Source: Streptomyces eurythermus
GTDB lineage: Bacteria; Actinomycetota; Actinomycetes; Streptomycetales; Streptomycetaceae
DNA: 64,000 nucleotides
NCBI RefSeq assembly: GCF_014649115.1
Contig: NZ_BMSK01000002.1
Span: 62,001 to 126,000, forward strand
Direction of reading: 5' to 3'
Part shown: positions 52,301-60,900 of the stretch, piece by piece
Layout: each line of letters begins with the position of its first letter
Numbering within the stretch: the first letter of the stretch is position 1
Notes under the pieces: model-generated
Database searches by the model: none
What the model was told of the DNA's origin: nothing
What the model saw: only the letters and a program-made list of their open reading frames with translations
Program-made: the position numbers and the translations under genes

Positions 52301-55300
52301 TGGTGCGCGGCCCAGGCGCCCCAGTCGGGGGCGGCGGCCGCCGGGGCGGCGGCCAGGAGGCCGGTCAGCCCGCGGCCCGCGATGAACAAGGGGGCGCCGA
52401 GCCGCCCGGCGGTCTCGGCCGCTTCGGCGAGCACCGGGGCGACGCCCGGCGCGTCCAGACCGGGCAGCGCTTCCCGCTCCGGCAGAACGGCGATCACCAG
52501 GGGGCGCCGTCCGTCCCGGACCGCGAAGCCGTCGGCCGCCGCCGCGAGGGCACCGGGCCGCCAAGCGACCGAGGTGAGCCCGTGACCGGACAGGGCCGCG
52601 CCGAGCCGGGCGGGGTCTCCGGCCAGCAGCACGTCGTAGGCGTCGCGAGGGGCGGCACCGGCCTGCGTCCACACCGGGGTGACGGCCTGCGGAGCGCGGT
52701 GCGCGGAGGACGCGGCCGGGACCGGCGGGGCCGCCGGCGGCCGGGACGGTGCCGTGGGCGGGGCCGGCACGGCGGTCCGGGCCAGCGGATGGGGCGGCAG
52801 GGAGCAGATCCGTCCGGCGCGGACGGGCGCGAGGGACTCCCAGTCGACACTCACCCCTTCCTCCCACAGCCGCGCGAGAGAGCCGAGCAGGTTCCCGCGC
52901 TCGTCGGCCGGGGAGCGGCCCAGGAGCGGAACGGCGACGAGGTCCGCCGACCGGCGGATCGCCTCCCGGGTCAGCGAGTCCCCGGGACCCAGCTCCACCA
53001 GGACCGGCACATCGCTCTCGGCGAGCGTGCGCATCCCGAGGTCCAGCCGGATGGTGCCGGTGAGCTGCCGGGCCCAGTAGTCGGGGTCCTGCGCCTGCCC
53101 GGGGGCCGTCCGCTCGCCGGTGAGCCCGGAGATCCACGACTGGTGCGGCGCCTTCCCCGGTACGGTGGCCACGGCCTTGCGCAGCTCCTCGGCGGCGGCC
53201 GCCATCAGCGGGGAATGGAAGGCGTGCGCGGTCGGCAGGAGCCGGGTCGCGGCGCCGGCGGCCTGCCGGTCGGCGGCGAGCGCCTCGATGCGTTCCGCCG
53301 GGCCCGACACGACGGCGTAACCGGACCCCACGGTGGCCAGTGACACGCTGTCGTCCAGCAGCGGCGTCACCTCGTCGAGCGGCGCCCGCACCACGAGCAT
53401 CCGGCCGGGCGGCGCCTGGTGCATCGCGGTCGCGCGCGCGTGGACGAGGTCGAGAGCGTCCTGCCAGTCCCAGCCGCCGGCGGTCGCGGCGGCCGCGTAC
53501 TCGCCGACGCTGTGCCCCAGCGAGGCCTCCGGGGTGACGCCCCACGCGGACAGTTGCCGGGCCAGCGCGTAGCCGTACACGAACAGGCCGAGTTGCTGGT
53601 GACGGGTGTCCAGGAACCAGTCGGGGGAGGTGCCCGGGTCCAGCGCCGGTGCCAGGTCGATGCCGTGGCGGGCGCGGAGGTGGGCCCGGCAGGTCTCGAA
53701 CACCTCGCGGAAGACCGGGAGCAGCGCGTGGGCGGCCCGGCCGTGACCGGCCCGCAGGGCGCCCTGTCCGGGGAAGAGGAAGGCAACCCGGGGAGCCTGC
53801 GCGGCCCGGGTGGTCCGGTCGGTGTCCCGCAGCAGCGCGGCGGCCTCGGCGGCGGTCCCGGCGACGACCGACAGGCGGTAGGGGAAGCGCCGGCGCGCGG
53901 CCAGGGTCCGTGCCGCGTCCGCCGGCCGGGGCGCGTCGGCCGCGCCGAACCGATCGGCCAGCCGGGTGCGCATCGTGTGCAGCGCCTCGGGGGTGGCGGC
54001 GGACAGACAGAGCGCGTGCGCCCCGTCCGCCTCGTCTAGGCCGCCCGGCTCGGTGCGGGGCGGTTCCTCCAGGACGAGGTGGGCGTTGGTGCCGCCGATG
54101 CCGAAGGAGCTGACGCCGGCGAGCCGTGGCCCGGCCTGCTCCCAGGGGCGGTGCTCGGTGCTGATCCGGAACGGTGACGCGTCGAGGTCCAGGGCGGGGT
54201 TGGGACGGGAGAAGTGCGGGGTCGGGACGAGGACGCGGTGGTGCAGCATGAGCGCGGCCTTGATCAGGCCGGCGATGCCCGCCGCGGCGCCCGCGTGGCC
54301 GATGTTGGCCTTCACGGTGCCGAGCAGGCAGGGACCGGTCCGGGAGCCCTCGCTCTCGGCGGCGAACGCCGCGGTCAGCGCCGCCACTTCGACCGGGTCC
54401 CCGACGGGGGTGCCGGTGCCGTGCGCCTCCACGTAGCCGATCTCGTCGGAGGAGACGCCCGCCCGGGCCAGCGCCATCCTGATCACGTCCCGCTGCCCCG
54501 CCACCGAGGGCGCCGTGTAGCCGACCTTCTCCCGGCCGTCGTTGTTCACCGCAGATCCCCGGATGACGGCGATGATCCGGTCGCCGTTCTCCAGCGCGTC
54601 GGTGAGACGTTTCAGCACGACGACGCCCACCCCGCCGCTGTTGACGGTTCCGGAGGCGTCGGCGTCGAAGGCGCGGCAGCGGCCGTCCGCGGAGAGGATC
54701 GACCCCTCCTGGTGGAGATGGCCGCCGGCCTGCGGCAGGTGAAGCGCGGTGGCGCCGGCGAGAGCCACGTCGCACTCGTGGCCGAGCAGCGCCTGGCACG
54801 CCTGGTGGACCGCCACCAGTCCGGTCGAGCAGGCTGTCTGCACGGTGATCGCAGGGCCGCGCAGATCGAGTTTGTAAGCGGCCCGGGTGGCCAGGAAGTC
54901 CTTCTCCCGCCCGATCAGACGCCGCGTGGCCGTGGCGGTGTCGACGGGGCCCGCCGGTGGCGCGGGTGTGTGGTCACCGCCGGCGAACAAGCCGGTCCAC
55001 TTCCCCGACCGGTCGGGGTCGATGCCCGCGTCGTCCAGGGCCTGTGCGGCGCACTCCAGGAAGACGCGGTGCTGCGGGTCCATCGTCGCCGCCTCGGCGG
55101 CGCTGAATCCGAAGAACTCCCGGTCGAACAGTTCGCCGTCCGGCACCACTCCGCGTGCCGGAACGAACCTGGCATCCGTGACGAGCGCGGCGTCGAGTCC
55201 GGACGCGTCGAGTGTGGACCGGTCGAAGTGGGTGATGCTGTCGATGCCCGCGCAAAGGTTTCTCCAGTACTCCTCGACGTTGTGAGCACCGGGGAAGCGG

Positions 55301-55341
55301 CAACTTAACCCGACTACGGCGACAGAGTTTTCCTGCGTCAT
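49345..55341 (-). CDS. Type I PKS module: KS-AT-cMT-ACP-TE
   Basis: A 1,998-residue polyketide synthase. KS about residues 1-425 with QTACSTG (Cys near 171), EAHGTGT and NIGHAGA. AT about 515-815 with LFPGQG, GHSVGEY and HAFHS; the HAFH form predicts malonyl-CoA. A long linker follows, then a C-methyltransferase about 1080-1480 with the SAM motif LEIGAGAGRLT. ACP about 1630-1700 with DFHRLGGDSLML. TE about 1740-1990 with LGGWSYGAM and PGDHHSILG. There is no KR, DH or ER, so the added unit stays a (methylated) beta-keto. The TE makes this the chain-releasing module. A four-fold EGAEGAEGAEG linker precedes the ACP. Start 55341 has GGAG five bases upstream; ATG 55359 is less likely. Confidence 0.94.
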   Translation of the reverse strand: MTQENSVAVVGLSCRFPGAHNVEEYWRNLCAGIDSITHFDRSTLDASGLDAALVTDARFVPARGVVPDGELFDREFFGFSAAEAATMDPQHRVFLECAAQALDDAGIDPDRSGKWTGLFAGGDHTPAPPAGPVDTATATRRLIGREKDFLATRAAYKLDLRGPAITVQTACSTGLVAVHQACQALLGHECDVALAGATALHLPQAGGHLHQEGSILSADGRCRAFDADASGTVNSGGVGVVVLKRLTDALENGDRIIAVIRGSAVNNDGREKVGYTAPSVAGQRDVIRMALARAGVSSDEIGYVEAHGTGTPVGDPVEVAALTAAFAAESEGSRTGPCLLGTVKANIGHAGAAAGIAGLIKAALMLHHRVLVPTPHFSRPNPALDLDASPFRISTEHRPWEQAGPRLAGVSSFGIGGTNAHLVLEEPPRTEPGGLDEADGAHALCLSAATPEALHTMRTRLADRFGAADAPRPADAARTLAARRRFPYRLSVVAGTAAEAAALLRDTDRTTRAAQAPRVAFLFPGQGALRAGHGRAAHALLPVFREVFETCRAHLRARHGIDLAPALDPGTSPDWFLDTRHQQLGLFVYGYALARQLSAWGVTPEASLGHSVGEYAAAATAGGWDWQDALDLVHARATAMHQAPPGRMLVVRAPLDEVTPLLDDSVSLATVGSGYAVVSGPAERIEALAADRQAAGAATRLLPTAHAFHSPLMAAAAEELRKAVATVPGKAPHQSWISGLTGERTAPGQAQDPDYWARQLTGTIRLDLGMRTLAESDVPVLVELGPGDSLTREAIRRSADLVAVPLLGRSPADERGNLLGSLARLWEEGVSVDWESLAPVRAGRICSLPPHPLARTAVPAPPTAPSRPPAAPPVPAASSAHRAPQAVTPVWTQAGAAPRDAYDVLLAGDPARLGAALSGHGLTSVAWRPGALAAAADGFAVRDGRRPLVIAVLPEREALPGLDAPGVAPVLAEAAETAGRLGAPLFIAGRGLTGLLAAAPAAAAPDWGAWAAHHSRTGRPVALLDLGDGPAPSRLPGPEAGAHAWRDAVWWDLEPRPVRLSASATDGAPPSWTVVGDGHPRAAALAADLAEQGLPVREYAEAVPLPGLTAPVRAAAEGVAWTSRTTPLTRRTALSRELDLYCAGLVGQQIVAMTGLTDGRRMTDRELRRRIDPGRRLPALADFCLRVLEQEGWLARDGDHWQAAGTLTASLAAALAAESGLDELPGLKRMLRHVTAAYPDVFAGHRTPVSVLYPDADTGLLDGWLRDNRIPLDDCAAALEALRDVVRTATAGSEETGRTLRVLEIGAGAGRLTWPLLTEWPGRQGIEYHVTDVSPLIVRRAEARAAELGLTDLRFSTFDIAADPVDQQLVRGSYDLVLGYNVVHVAESVPTALRRLAGLLRPGGQLGLVEVTEIARWSHVMWGLAPGWWDFGDELRTDSIHLDAPTWLRAIEDAGFTDVRAVDASLASDHVVVFAAGPGPGRSPGDGGLLYLPRTGRASADRWREVRERQPGRAPAWVVTEDPDSWEGERLRRALDPSPGDHAWGHLEVPRLDPGRLARLLALDPPPGRLRLPDGPPGPEADPTVPAPVPDVGSAAPAPAPAAPVTQAARTPAEPSGTDGTEGAEGAEGAEGVNGSDGLATDLAALWCEVLGTPAVDGDDDFHRLGGDSLMLVQLSGLIGSRLGHHVPVTSLPHDLTFAALVGTVRQLAPAVEHTRAPDVTAPAPLPGLAPAHLPDHVTPLRAAGSGRPLFLAAPATGSSLCYRQLAGHLDGSRPVYGLEAPGLGDHRRPLTRLEDIAAHHVTVLRQVQRDGPYLLGGWSYGAMVAHEMTRLLEAMGESVELLVGIDGYLPATGGLPVGALPHWLVPSLSLQWEARLRPRSPRLVPERPEGGLPRVRELAGLRFTAGVPDYVRLHNTSIRALLRHRPRPVRAPLLLLKAGTDHHRRTKLGLRLAPLYGAGVTVRPLPGDHHSILGSRHVPALAAAIDQALAPPADPGR

Positions 55342-55814
55342 CGGATCTCCGTAAGTCATGCGGCGTATCTATTCGTCGCGCCCGCTCGCCGCCAAGACCT
55401 TGCGGCGCATTACTTACCACCCCGTTGAGTGATCCAGTATTGCAAGGAACGAACCGGTGTCAACCCCGGGACGACCTTGCTCGTGCGTTATTACCAGCGC
55501 ATTTCGGCTGTCACTCCACCAGGACTCAAGGGAGTTTTTACCCGTCGATTACCAGGCGATGTTGCGGGACTGTGATACACGGGATCGCGGAACTCGGGCG
55601 GACATCCGGGACATGACAGAGTCTGTCCTGACTATTTGCATTCATGTTCCAGTTATTTTAATGTTCCGGCAACATTGCCGGCGGCCGATCGGGATAGGTT
55701 GTCGAGAGGTTCCACCAAGTGACGGCCTGAGCGCGGCTTCTGCTCGGCAGATGATGCGGACGTAATTCGACTCCGATGAGTCACGTGAGTCTGTAGAATC
55801 CAGGCGAGGTCTCA
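55342..55814. promoter_or_regulatory. Divergent control region of the PKS-NRPS cluster
   Basis: 473 bp, clearly lower in GC than its surroundings, between the divergent PKS and AsnB-like genes. It contains several symmetrical elements. GACAGA-G-TCTGTC is at 55615-55627. ATGTTCC is repeated directly at 55644-55650 and 55661-55667. The perfect 16-bp inverted repeat CCGGCAACATTGCCGG is at 55666-55681, interleaved with ATGTT-CCGGC-AACAT at 55661-55675. GGACAT is repeated near 55600-55614. A TAGAAT hexamer at 55794-55799 could be the -10 box of the AsnB-like gene. No gene is supported. No regulator gene is present in the visible part of the cluster, so the binding protein is unknown. Confidence 0.6.
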
Positions 55815-57605
55815 ATGTCTAGTTTTGCCGGATGGTCGGCTTATTCCAAGGCTGAGGTACGCGAAGCGGACTTCAGCCGCCTGATGACGGATCTCGCCGT
55901 GCGCGGCAGGGCCGGACACGGGATGTGGCGGCACGAGAGTGCCGCCCTCGTGCAGACGGTCGGCCCCACCTGGACCGGGCCGAGAGGGCCGGCGGTGCTC
56001 GAGCGCGCCGGGGCTCCGCCGGTGGCGGTGGTCTTCGACGGTCACCTCGCCAACGCCACCGGCCTCGCGGCCTCGCTGGCGGTGCGCCCGGGGTACTCGC
56101 CCTCCGAACTGGTGGCCCACGCCTACCTCAAGTGGGGACGGGCCGCCGTCGAGCGGTTCCACGGCGACTTCGCGTTCGCGGTCCTGGACGCGGACAGGGT
56201 GCTGCTGGGACGCGACCGCCTCGGCATCAAGCCGCTCAGCTATCTGGTGACCGACAGCGGCCTGCTGTTCTCGTCCGACCTCGCCGCTCTCGCGCGGCAC
56301 CCTTGGGCCCGGCCCCGGCTCACCGCCGACGGCCTGAGCGCGCTGATCACGCAACTGCGTCCGCCGGGCCGCGGGGTGCTCGCGGGCGTGCGCGAGGTGG
56401 TGCCGGGGACCACGGTCGAGTTACGGGCCGGCGGTGCCGCCTCCGAGGCGCGCTACTGGTCCCTCCAGGATCCACCGGAGGCCGCACGCGGCCACCCCGT
56501 CGAGCAGGTCGGAGAGCTCCTGGACGATGCCGTACGCCGGGCGCTGGGCGACGCCGAGCCCGCTGTGCTGCTGTCCGGGGGACTGGACTCCAGCGTGCTG
56601 ACCGGCCTCGCCGCCGGCATCGCGAAACACCCTCCGCGGACCTTCACGGTCGTGTTCGACCAGACCGGCGTCCCGGTTCCGGACCGGCCGTACGCGCAGG
56701 AGGTCGTCGACTTCCTCGGATGCGAGCACCACGAGGCCGAGATCGACCCCCGCGAGCTGTCCGAGCCCGGCCTGCTGGCCGAGGTGGCCGCCGCCAAGGA
56801 CCACCCGACCCCGTTCGGCGACAAGAACATCACGCCGTACGTCTTCGGACGCCGGGTCGCGCGGGCCGTGCCGGTGGTGCTCAGCGGGGAAGGCGCGGAC
56901 GCGGTGTTCACCGGGCTCGGCGGGGATCCCGACCCCACCCGTGCCCTGACATCGTTTCCCTGGATCGAGCGTTCCCGGCGTTTCGGTCTGCCGTACGGCA
57001 TCGGTGCCGGGCTGTTCGACACCGAACTGCTCTCCGCCATCGACGTGTCCGGCTGGATCGACTCCCTGTTCCGCGAAGCCGTCGCCGAGGTGCGGCACCC
57101 GCCGGGCGCGTCCCGCACCGACCGCCTCGCCCGCGAGATCGATCACCTGACGATCACCCGGCTGCTCGAGCAGACGGTGCTCCACTCGGAGCGGATATCG
57201 ACCGCGGCCGGGCTGGAGGTGCGGTTCCCGTTCGCGGACCCTCAGGTGGTGTCGGCCGTGTACCACCTGCCGGCGGAGGCGAAGTCCTTCGACGGCAGGG
57301 AGAAGAGCCTCCTGCGCGCCCTCGGGCGCGGCCTGGTCCCGGAGTCGGTGCTCACCCGGCCGAAGGTGCCCTACCCGATCACCTACGACACGTACTACAA
57401 ATCCGCTCTCCTGAGCCGCCTCCGGGCCCTGCTGAACGACTCGGCGGCCCCTGTGCACGCGCTGCTGGACCGTCGTGCCGCCACCGCTGTCGTCGACGAT
57501 CCGAGCCGGCTCGACCGTGGTGGCTGGCTCGGCCGCGCGGACGTCGAGATGGTGCTGCAACTCGACGCGTGGCTCAGGCGGCTGAACGTGCGGATGCAGC
57601 TGTGA
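55815..57605 (+). CDS. Asparagine-synthetase-like amide ligase with Cys2 replaced by Ser
   Basis: A 596-residue protein of the AsnB/beta-lactam-synthetase family. The N-terminal Ntn-glutaminase-like domain (about residues 2-190) keeps FHGDFAFAVLDADRVLLGRDRLGIKPL but begins MSSFAGW where AsnB has MCGFxG: the nucleophilic Cys is Ser (codon TCT, one base from TGT). The synthetase domain (about 230-590) keeps the ATP pyrophosphatase loop LLSGGLDSSVL, SGEGADAVF and FDGREKSLLRA. Glutamine hydrolysis is therefore doubtful; it may use ammonia or form an amide or lactam from the metabolite's own amine, as beta-lactam and carbapenam synthetases do. The C-terminal PKVPYPITYD region is nearer to AsnB than to those enzymes. 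First gene of the rightward operon. Confidence 0.88.
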   Translation: MSSFAGWSAYSKAEVREADFSRLMTDLAVRGRAGHGMWRHESAALVQTVGPTWTGPRGPAVLERAGAPPVAVVFDGHLANATGLAASLAVRPGYSPSELVAHAYLKWGRAAVERFHGDFAFAVLDADRVLLGRDRLGIKPLSYLVTDSGLLFSSDLAALARHPWARPRLTADGLSALITQLRPPGRGVLAGVREVVPGTTVELRAGGAASEARYWSLQDPPEAARGHPVEQVGELLDDAVRRALGDAEPAVLLSGGLDSSVLTGLAAGIAKHPPRTFTVVFDQTGVPVPDRPYAQEVVDFLGCEHHEAEIDPRELSEPGLLAEVAAAKDHPTPFGDKNITPYVFGRRVARAVPVVLSGEGADAVFTGLGGDPDPTRALTSFPWIERSRRFGLPYGIGAGLFDTELLSAIDVSGWIDSLFREAVAEVRHPPGASRTDRLAREIDHLTITRLLEQTVLHSERISTAAGLEVRFPFADPQVVSAVYHLPAEAKSFDGREKSLLRALGRGLVPESVLTRPKVPYPITYDTYYKSALLSRLRALLNDSAAPVHALLDRRAATAVVDDPSRLDRGGWLGRADVEMVLQLDAWLRRLNVRMQL

Positions 57606-57990
57606 CCCGGCGGCGGGACGACACAGAGGACGAGACCGGGCGGCGCCGCGATCGCGGCCAGGGCGGCCGCCGCCCGCCGCGGCCCGGGGCCCGGGCACGC
57701 CCACGAACCGTTCGCCGAGGCGGCGCCGCCCACCCCGCCCTGGGGTGAGCCCGGAGACCCGCCGCTTCGCCCCGTACCCGTCTGCCCACGGCCCCGGTCC
57801 TCGCCCGAGCGAGGAGAGCCACCGGTGCCGACGCCCAAGGGCCGGCAGACGTCTTCCGTTGTCGCGCGCGGCAGCGCGTCAACGCCCCCCACATCCGGCT
57901 GTCCGCCACGGACCGACCTGACTCCGCCGCGCCGGACGAGTACCGGCAGGGCGGAGAAGAAGCCGGACACGACGCGGAAATGAGGCACAT
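57606..57990. other. 385-bp gap before the large NRPS, no firm gene
   Basis: No recognisable gene. A 52-codon frame from GTG 57825 to 57983 has a good AGGAGA site but Pro/Thr/Arg-rich, unrecognised content. Another frame that ends in TGA 57992-57994, overlapping the NRPS GTG, has good third-position bias (NAPHIRLSATDRPDSAAPDEY) but no start codon. The region may hold a decayed small gene such as one normally found between these two genes. Confidence 0.4.
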
Positions 57991-60900
57991 GTGAGTGACC
58001 CGAAGCAGGTCCCGCTCTCGGTCGGGCAGGAAGCCATCTGGGTCGCGTGGAAACGCGACCCGGCTGCCTGGACGAACATCATCCCGACGCCCTTCGAAGT
58101 GACCGGTTCGCTCGACGTGGCACGCCTTCGTGCGGCGGTCGGGAAGATCGGCGAGCTCTACCCCCAGCTCCGCGGCCGGGTACTGGCCACACCGGGCGGC
58201 CTGGTGCTGGACCGCTCGGGCGGCCCGGAGATCCCGGTGACGGAGACGACGACGGACCTCCCCCGGGACGAGGCCGTACGCCGGAGCTGGCAACGGCCGT
58301 TCAACCTGCGCCGCGGACCGCTCGCCCGGGTGGAGCTGCTGCGGGGCACGGACTACACCGTCCTGGTCCTGGCCGTGCACCACCTGGTGTTCGACGGCGC
58401 GTCGATCCTCGTGCTCTTGGAGGCGTTGCGGGAGACGTACGCGGGCGCCACGCCGGTGGTCCCCGACCACGGCGGACTGGTGCGCCACGCCGAACGGTCG
58501 CACGCGCTGGCCGACGGACCGGAGGGCGAGTCCGACCGGGAGTACTGGCGCAAGACGCTGGGCGGACAGGACCTCGACTTCCGGCTGCCGCCGAGCGTGG
58601 ACGAGCCGCGGTACACCGTGCTGGAGGAGCTCATACCCGCGGACCTCGCCGCCCGGCTGCGGTCACGCGCCGCCGAGATCGGTGTCTCCTACACATCGGT
58701 GCTCCTGGGAGGCTACTTCGCGCTGCTGCGCCGCTACGGCGGAGGCGCGGACGTGCTGTCGTTCGTGCCCTACCACGGCAGGTCCTCGGCGTCGCTGCGC
58801 GAACTCGTCTGGGACTTCGTCAACCCCCTGCCGGTCCTGGACCGGCCCACGGCGGACGACACCTACGCCTCGCTGTCGCGCCGTGTCCACGGCCGCGTGC
58901 GGGACGCCGTCGCGCACGGGGACCTGCCACTGCCGGCGATCATGCGGGCGGCCGGCCTCACCGGGCCGGAAGCGGGGGCGCGCACCCACCAGACGGTGTT
59001 CCAGGTCTGGAACGCCGGCCTGCGGGACGGGGTCGATGTGCAGGATCTGTCCCTGTGCCACGGCGAGCACCGGGCGTCGCTGCGGCTGCTCGGCATGGAG
59101 AGTTCCGCCGGTTTCCTGCTGGCGACGATGGTGCGCGAGGACAGCGCCGGCACCCATGTGCTGTGGAAGGACCCGACCGGTGCCGTCGGCCCCACCCGGG
59201 TGGCCGAACTCGCGCACGACTACCGTTCCGTACTCGACGCGGTCGCCGAGAACCCCGACGCGCCGCTGATCGACGTCCGGCGGGACCTGAAGGCGGACCC
59301 CGGACCCGTCGAACGGACACGGCCCGGCCCCTCCCCGGAGCGGGCCGGCGACGAGTCGGTGACGGAGATGGCCCGGCTGTGGGCCGAAGTGCTCGGCGTG
59401 CGGGACATCGGCCCCGACGACTCGTTCTTCGAGCTGGGCGGCCACTCGCTGCTGGCGGAGAAGCTGGTACTCGCGGTCAACAAGCGCTACGACGCCGAGG
59501 CGGCGTCGATCCGGACCCTGTTCGACCACCCCCGCCTGCACGACTTCACGGCGGCCCTGGCTCCGGCCGCCGCCCCGGAGGCGACGGACGACCTGCCGGC
59601 CGCGGACCCCGTGCCGCCAGAGACGGACCGTGACGCCCCGAGGACAGCGCCCGCCGTCCTCGTCCGACCCGCCTCCCCCCACCAGCAGCGCATGTGGTTC
59701 GTGGACCGCTTCGAGAACGGGGAGATCTACCCGGCGGCACCGACCTACCACAACCTGAGGCTCGTACTGCGGCTCCCCGAGGCCCCCGAGCCGTCCCGGC
59801 TGGACGCCGCCGTCGCGGCGGTGGTGCGGGCGCACGAGGCGCTGCGCACCACCTTCGACCACGTGGACGGCCAGGTGGTGCAGCGCGTCCACGACACCGT
59901 CCCGGTACGCCCGCGGTGGCTGCCCGCCGGCACCGGCCCCGAAGCGCTGCGCGCGGCCGTCACCGCACCGTTCGACCTGGTCGAGGGCCCGCTGCTGCGC
60001 GTCACCGTGCTGCCGCACGAAGACGGCTCGGCGTGGCTCGCGCTGACCGCCCACCAGGCCGTCGCGGACGACCACTCGCTGCGGCTCCTCGCCCGGCAGC
60101 TCCTCGGGGACACCCCCGAACCCAGCAGCTTCGGCGCCTGGTACGAGCGGACACCGGAAGAGACGCGGCGCGCGGACATCGAGGCACGCGCCGCCGTGCT
60201 CAGCCCCCCGGCCGAGCCCCTGCGCCTGCCCGAACGGCGCCGGCGTGACGCCGTCCACGTCTACGAGGAGGCCACGGCCGGCTTCGCGGTGCCGGCGGAC
60301 ACAGCGGTCGGCACGCTCGCCGAAGGGCTCGGCGTAGCCCCCTTGGACGTGCTGCTGGCCGCCTTCACCGCCGTCCTCGGCTGGTACACCGGACAGACCG
60401 ACCTGGTGCTGGGCCTCACCCACCCGGGACGTCACGACGCCGACCGCCACATCGTCGGTCCGCTGTCCAACCTGCTGCCGCTGCGCTTCGGGGCGCGGCC
60501 GGACGTCACCTTCGACCGGCTGGCGACCGCGGTCGCGGCCGAGCGCGCGCACGCCCAGCGGCACGAGCACGCACCGTTCGACGAACTGGTACGCCGGATC
60601 GACCCGGTCAAGGACATGAGCCGCACCGCCCTGTTCGACGTGCTCGTCACGGTCCTCGACGACACCGGGCCGCAGGAGGAGACCGGCCTCGCCGGCGGCT
60701 ACGGCAAATACGACCTGCACCTCGTGCTGCGCCCGGAGGACGGCGGCCACCGGGGCGTACTCGTCTTCAACGGCCGCTACTTCGACCACGACCAGATCGC
60801 CGCCCTCGCGGAGCACTTCACGACCGCCCTGCGGCAGCTCGCGCAGCGGCCGCACACCGCGCTCGGCGACCTGGACCCGCTGACCGACGACGAACGCCAC

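Noticed and set aside
50284..53343. 1,019-codon plus-strand frame opposite the PKS
   Set aside because: Antisense shadow of the AT-cMT-ACP part of the PKS; no start context and no domain.
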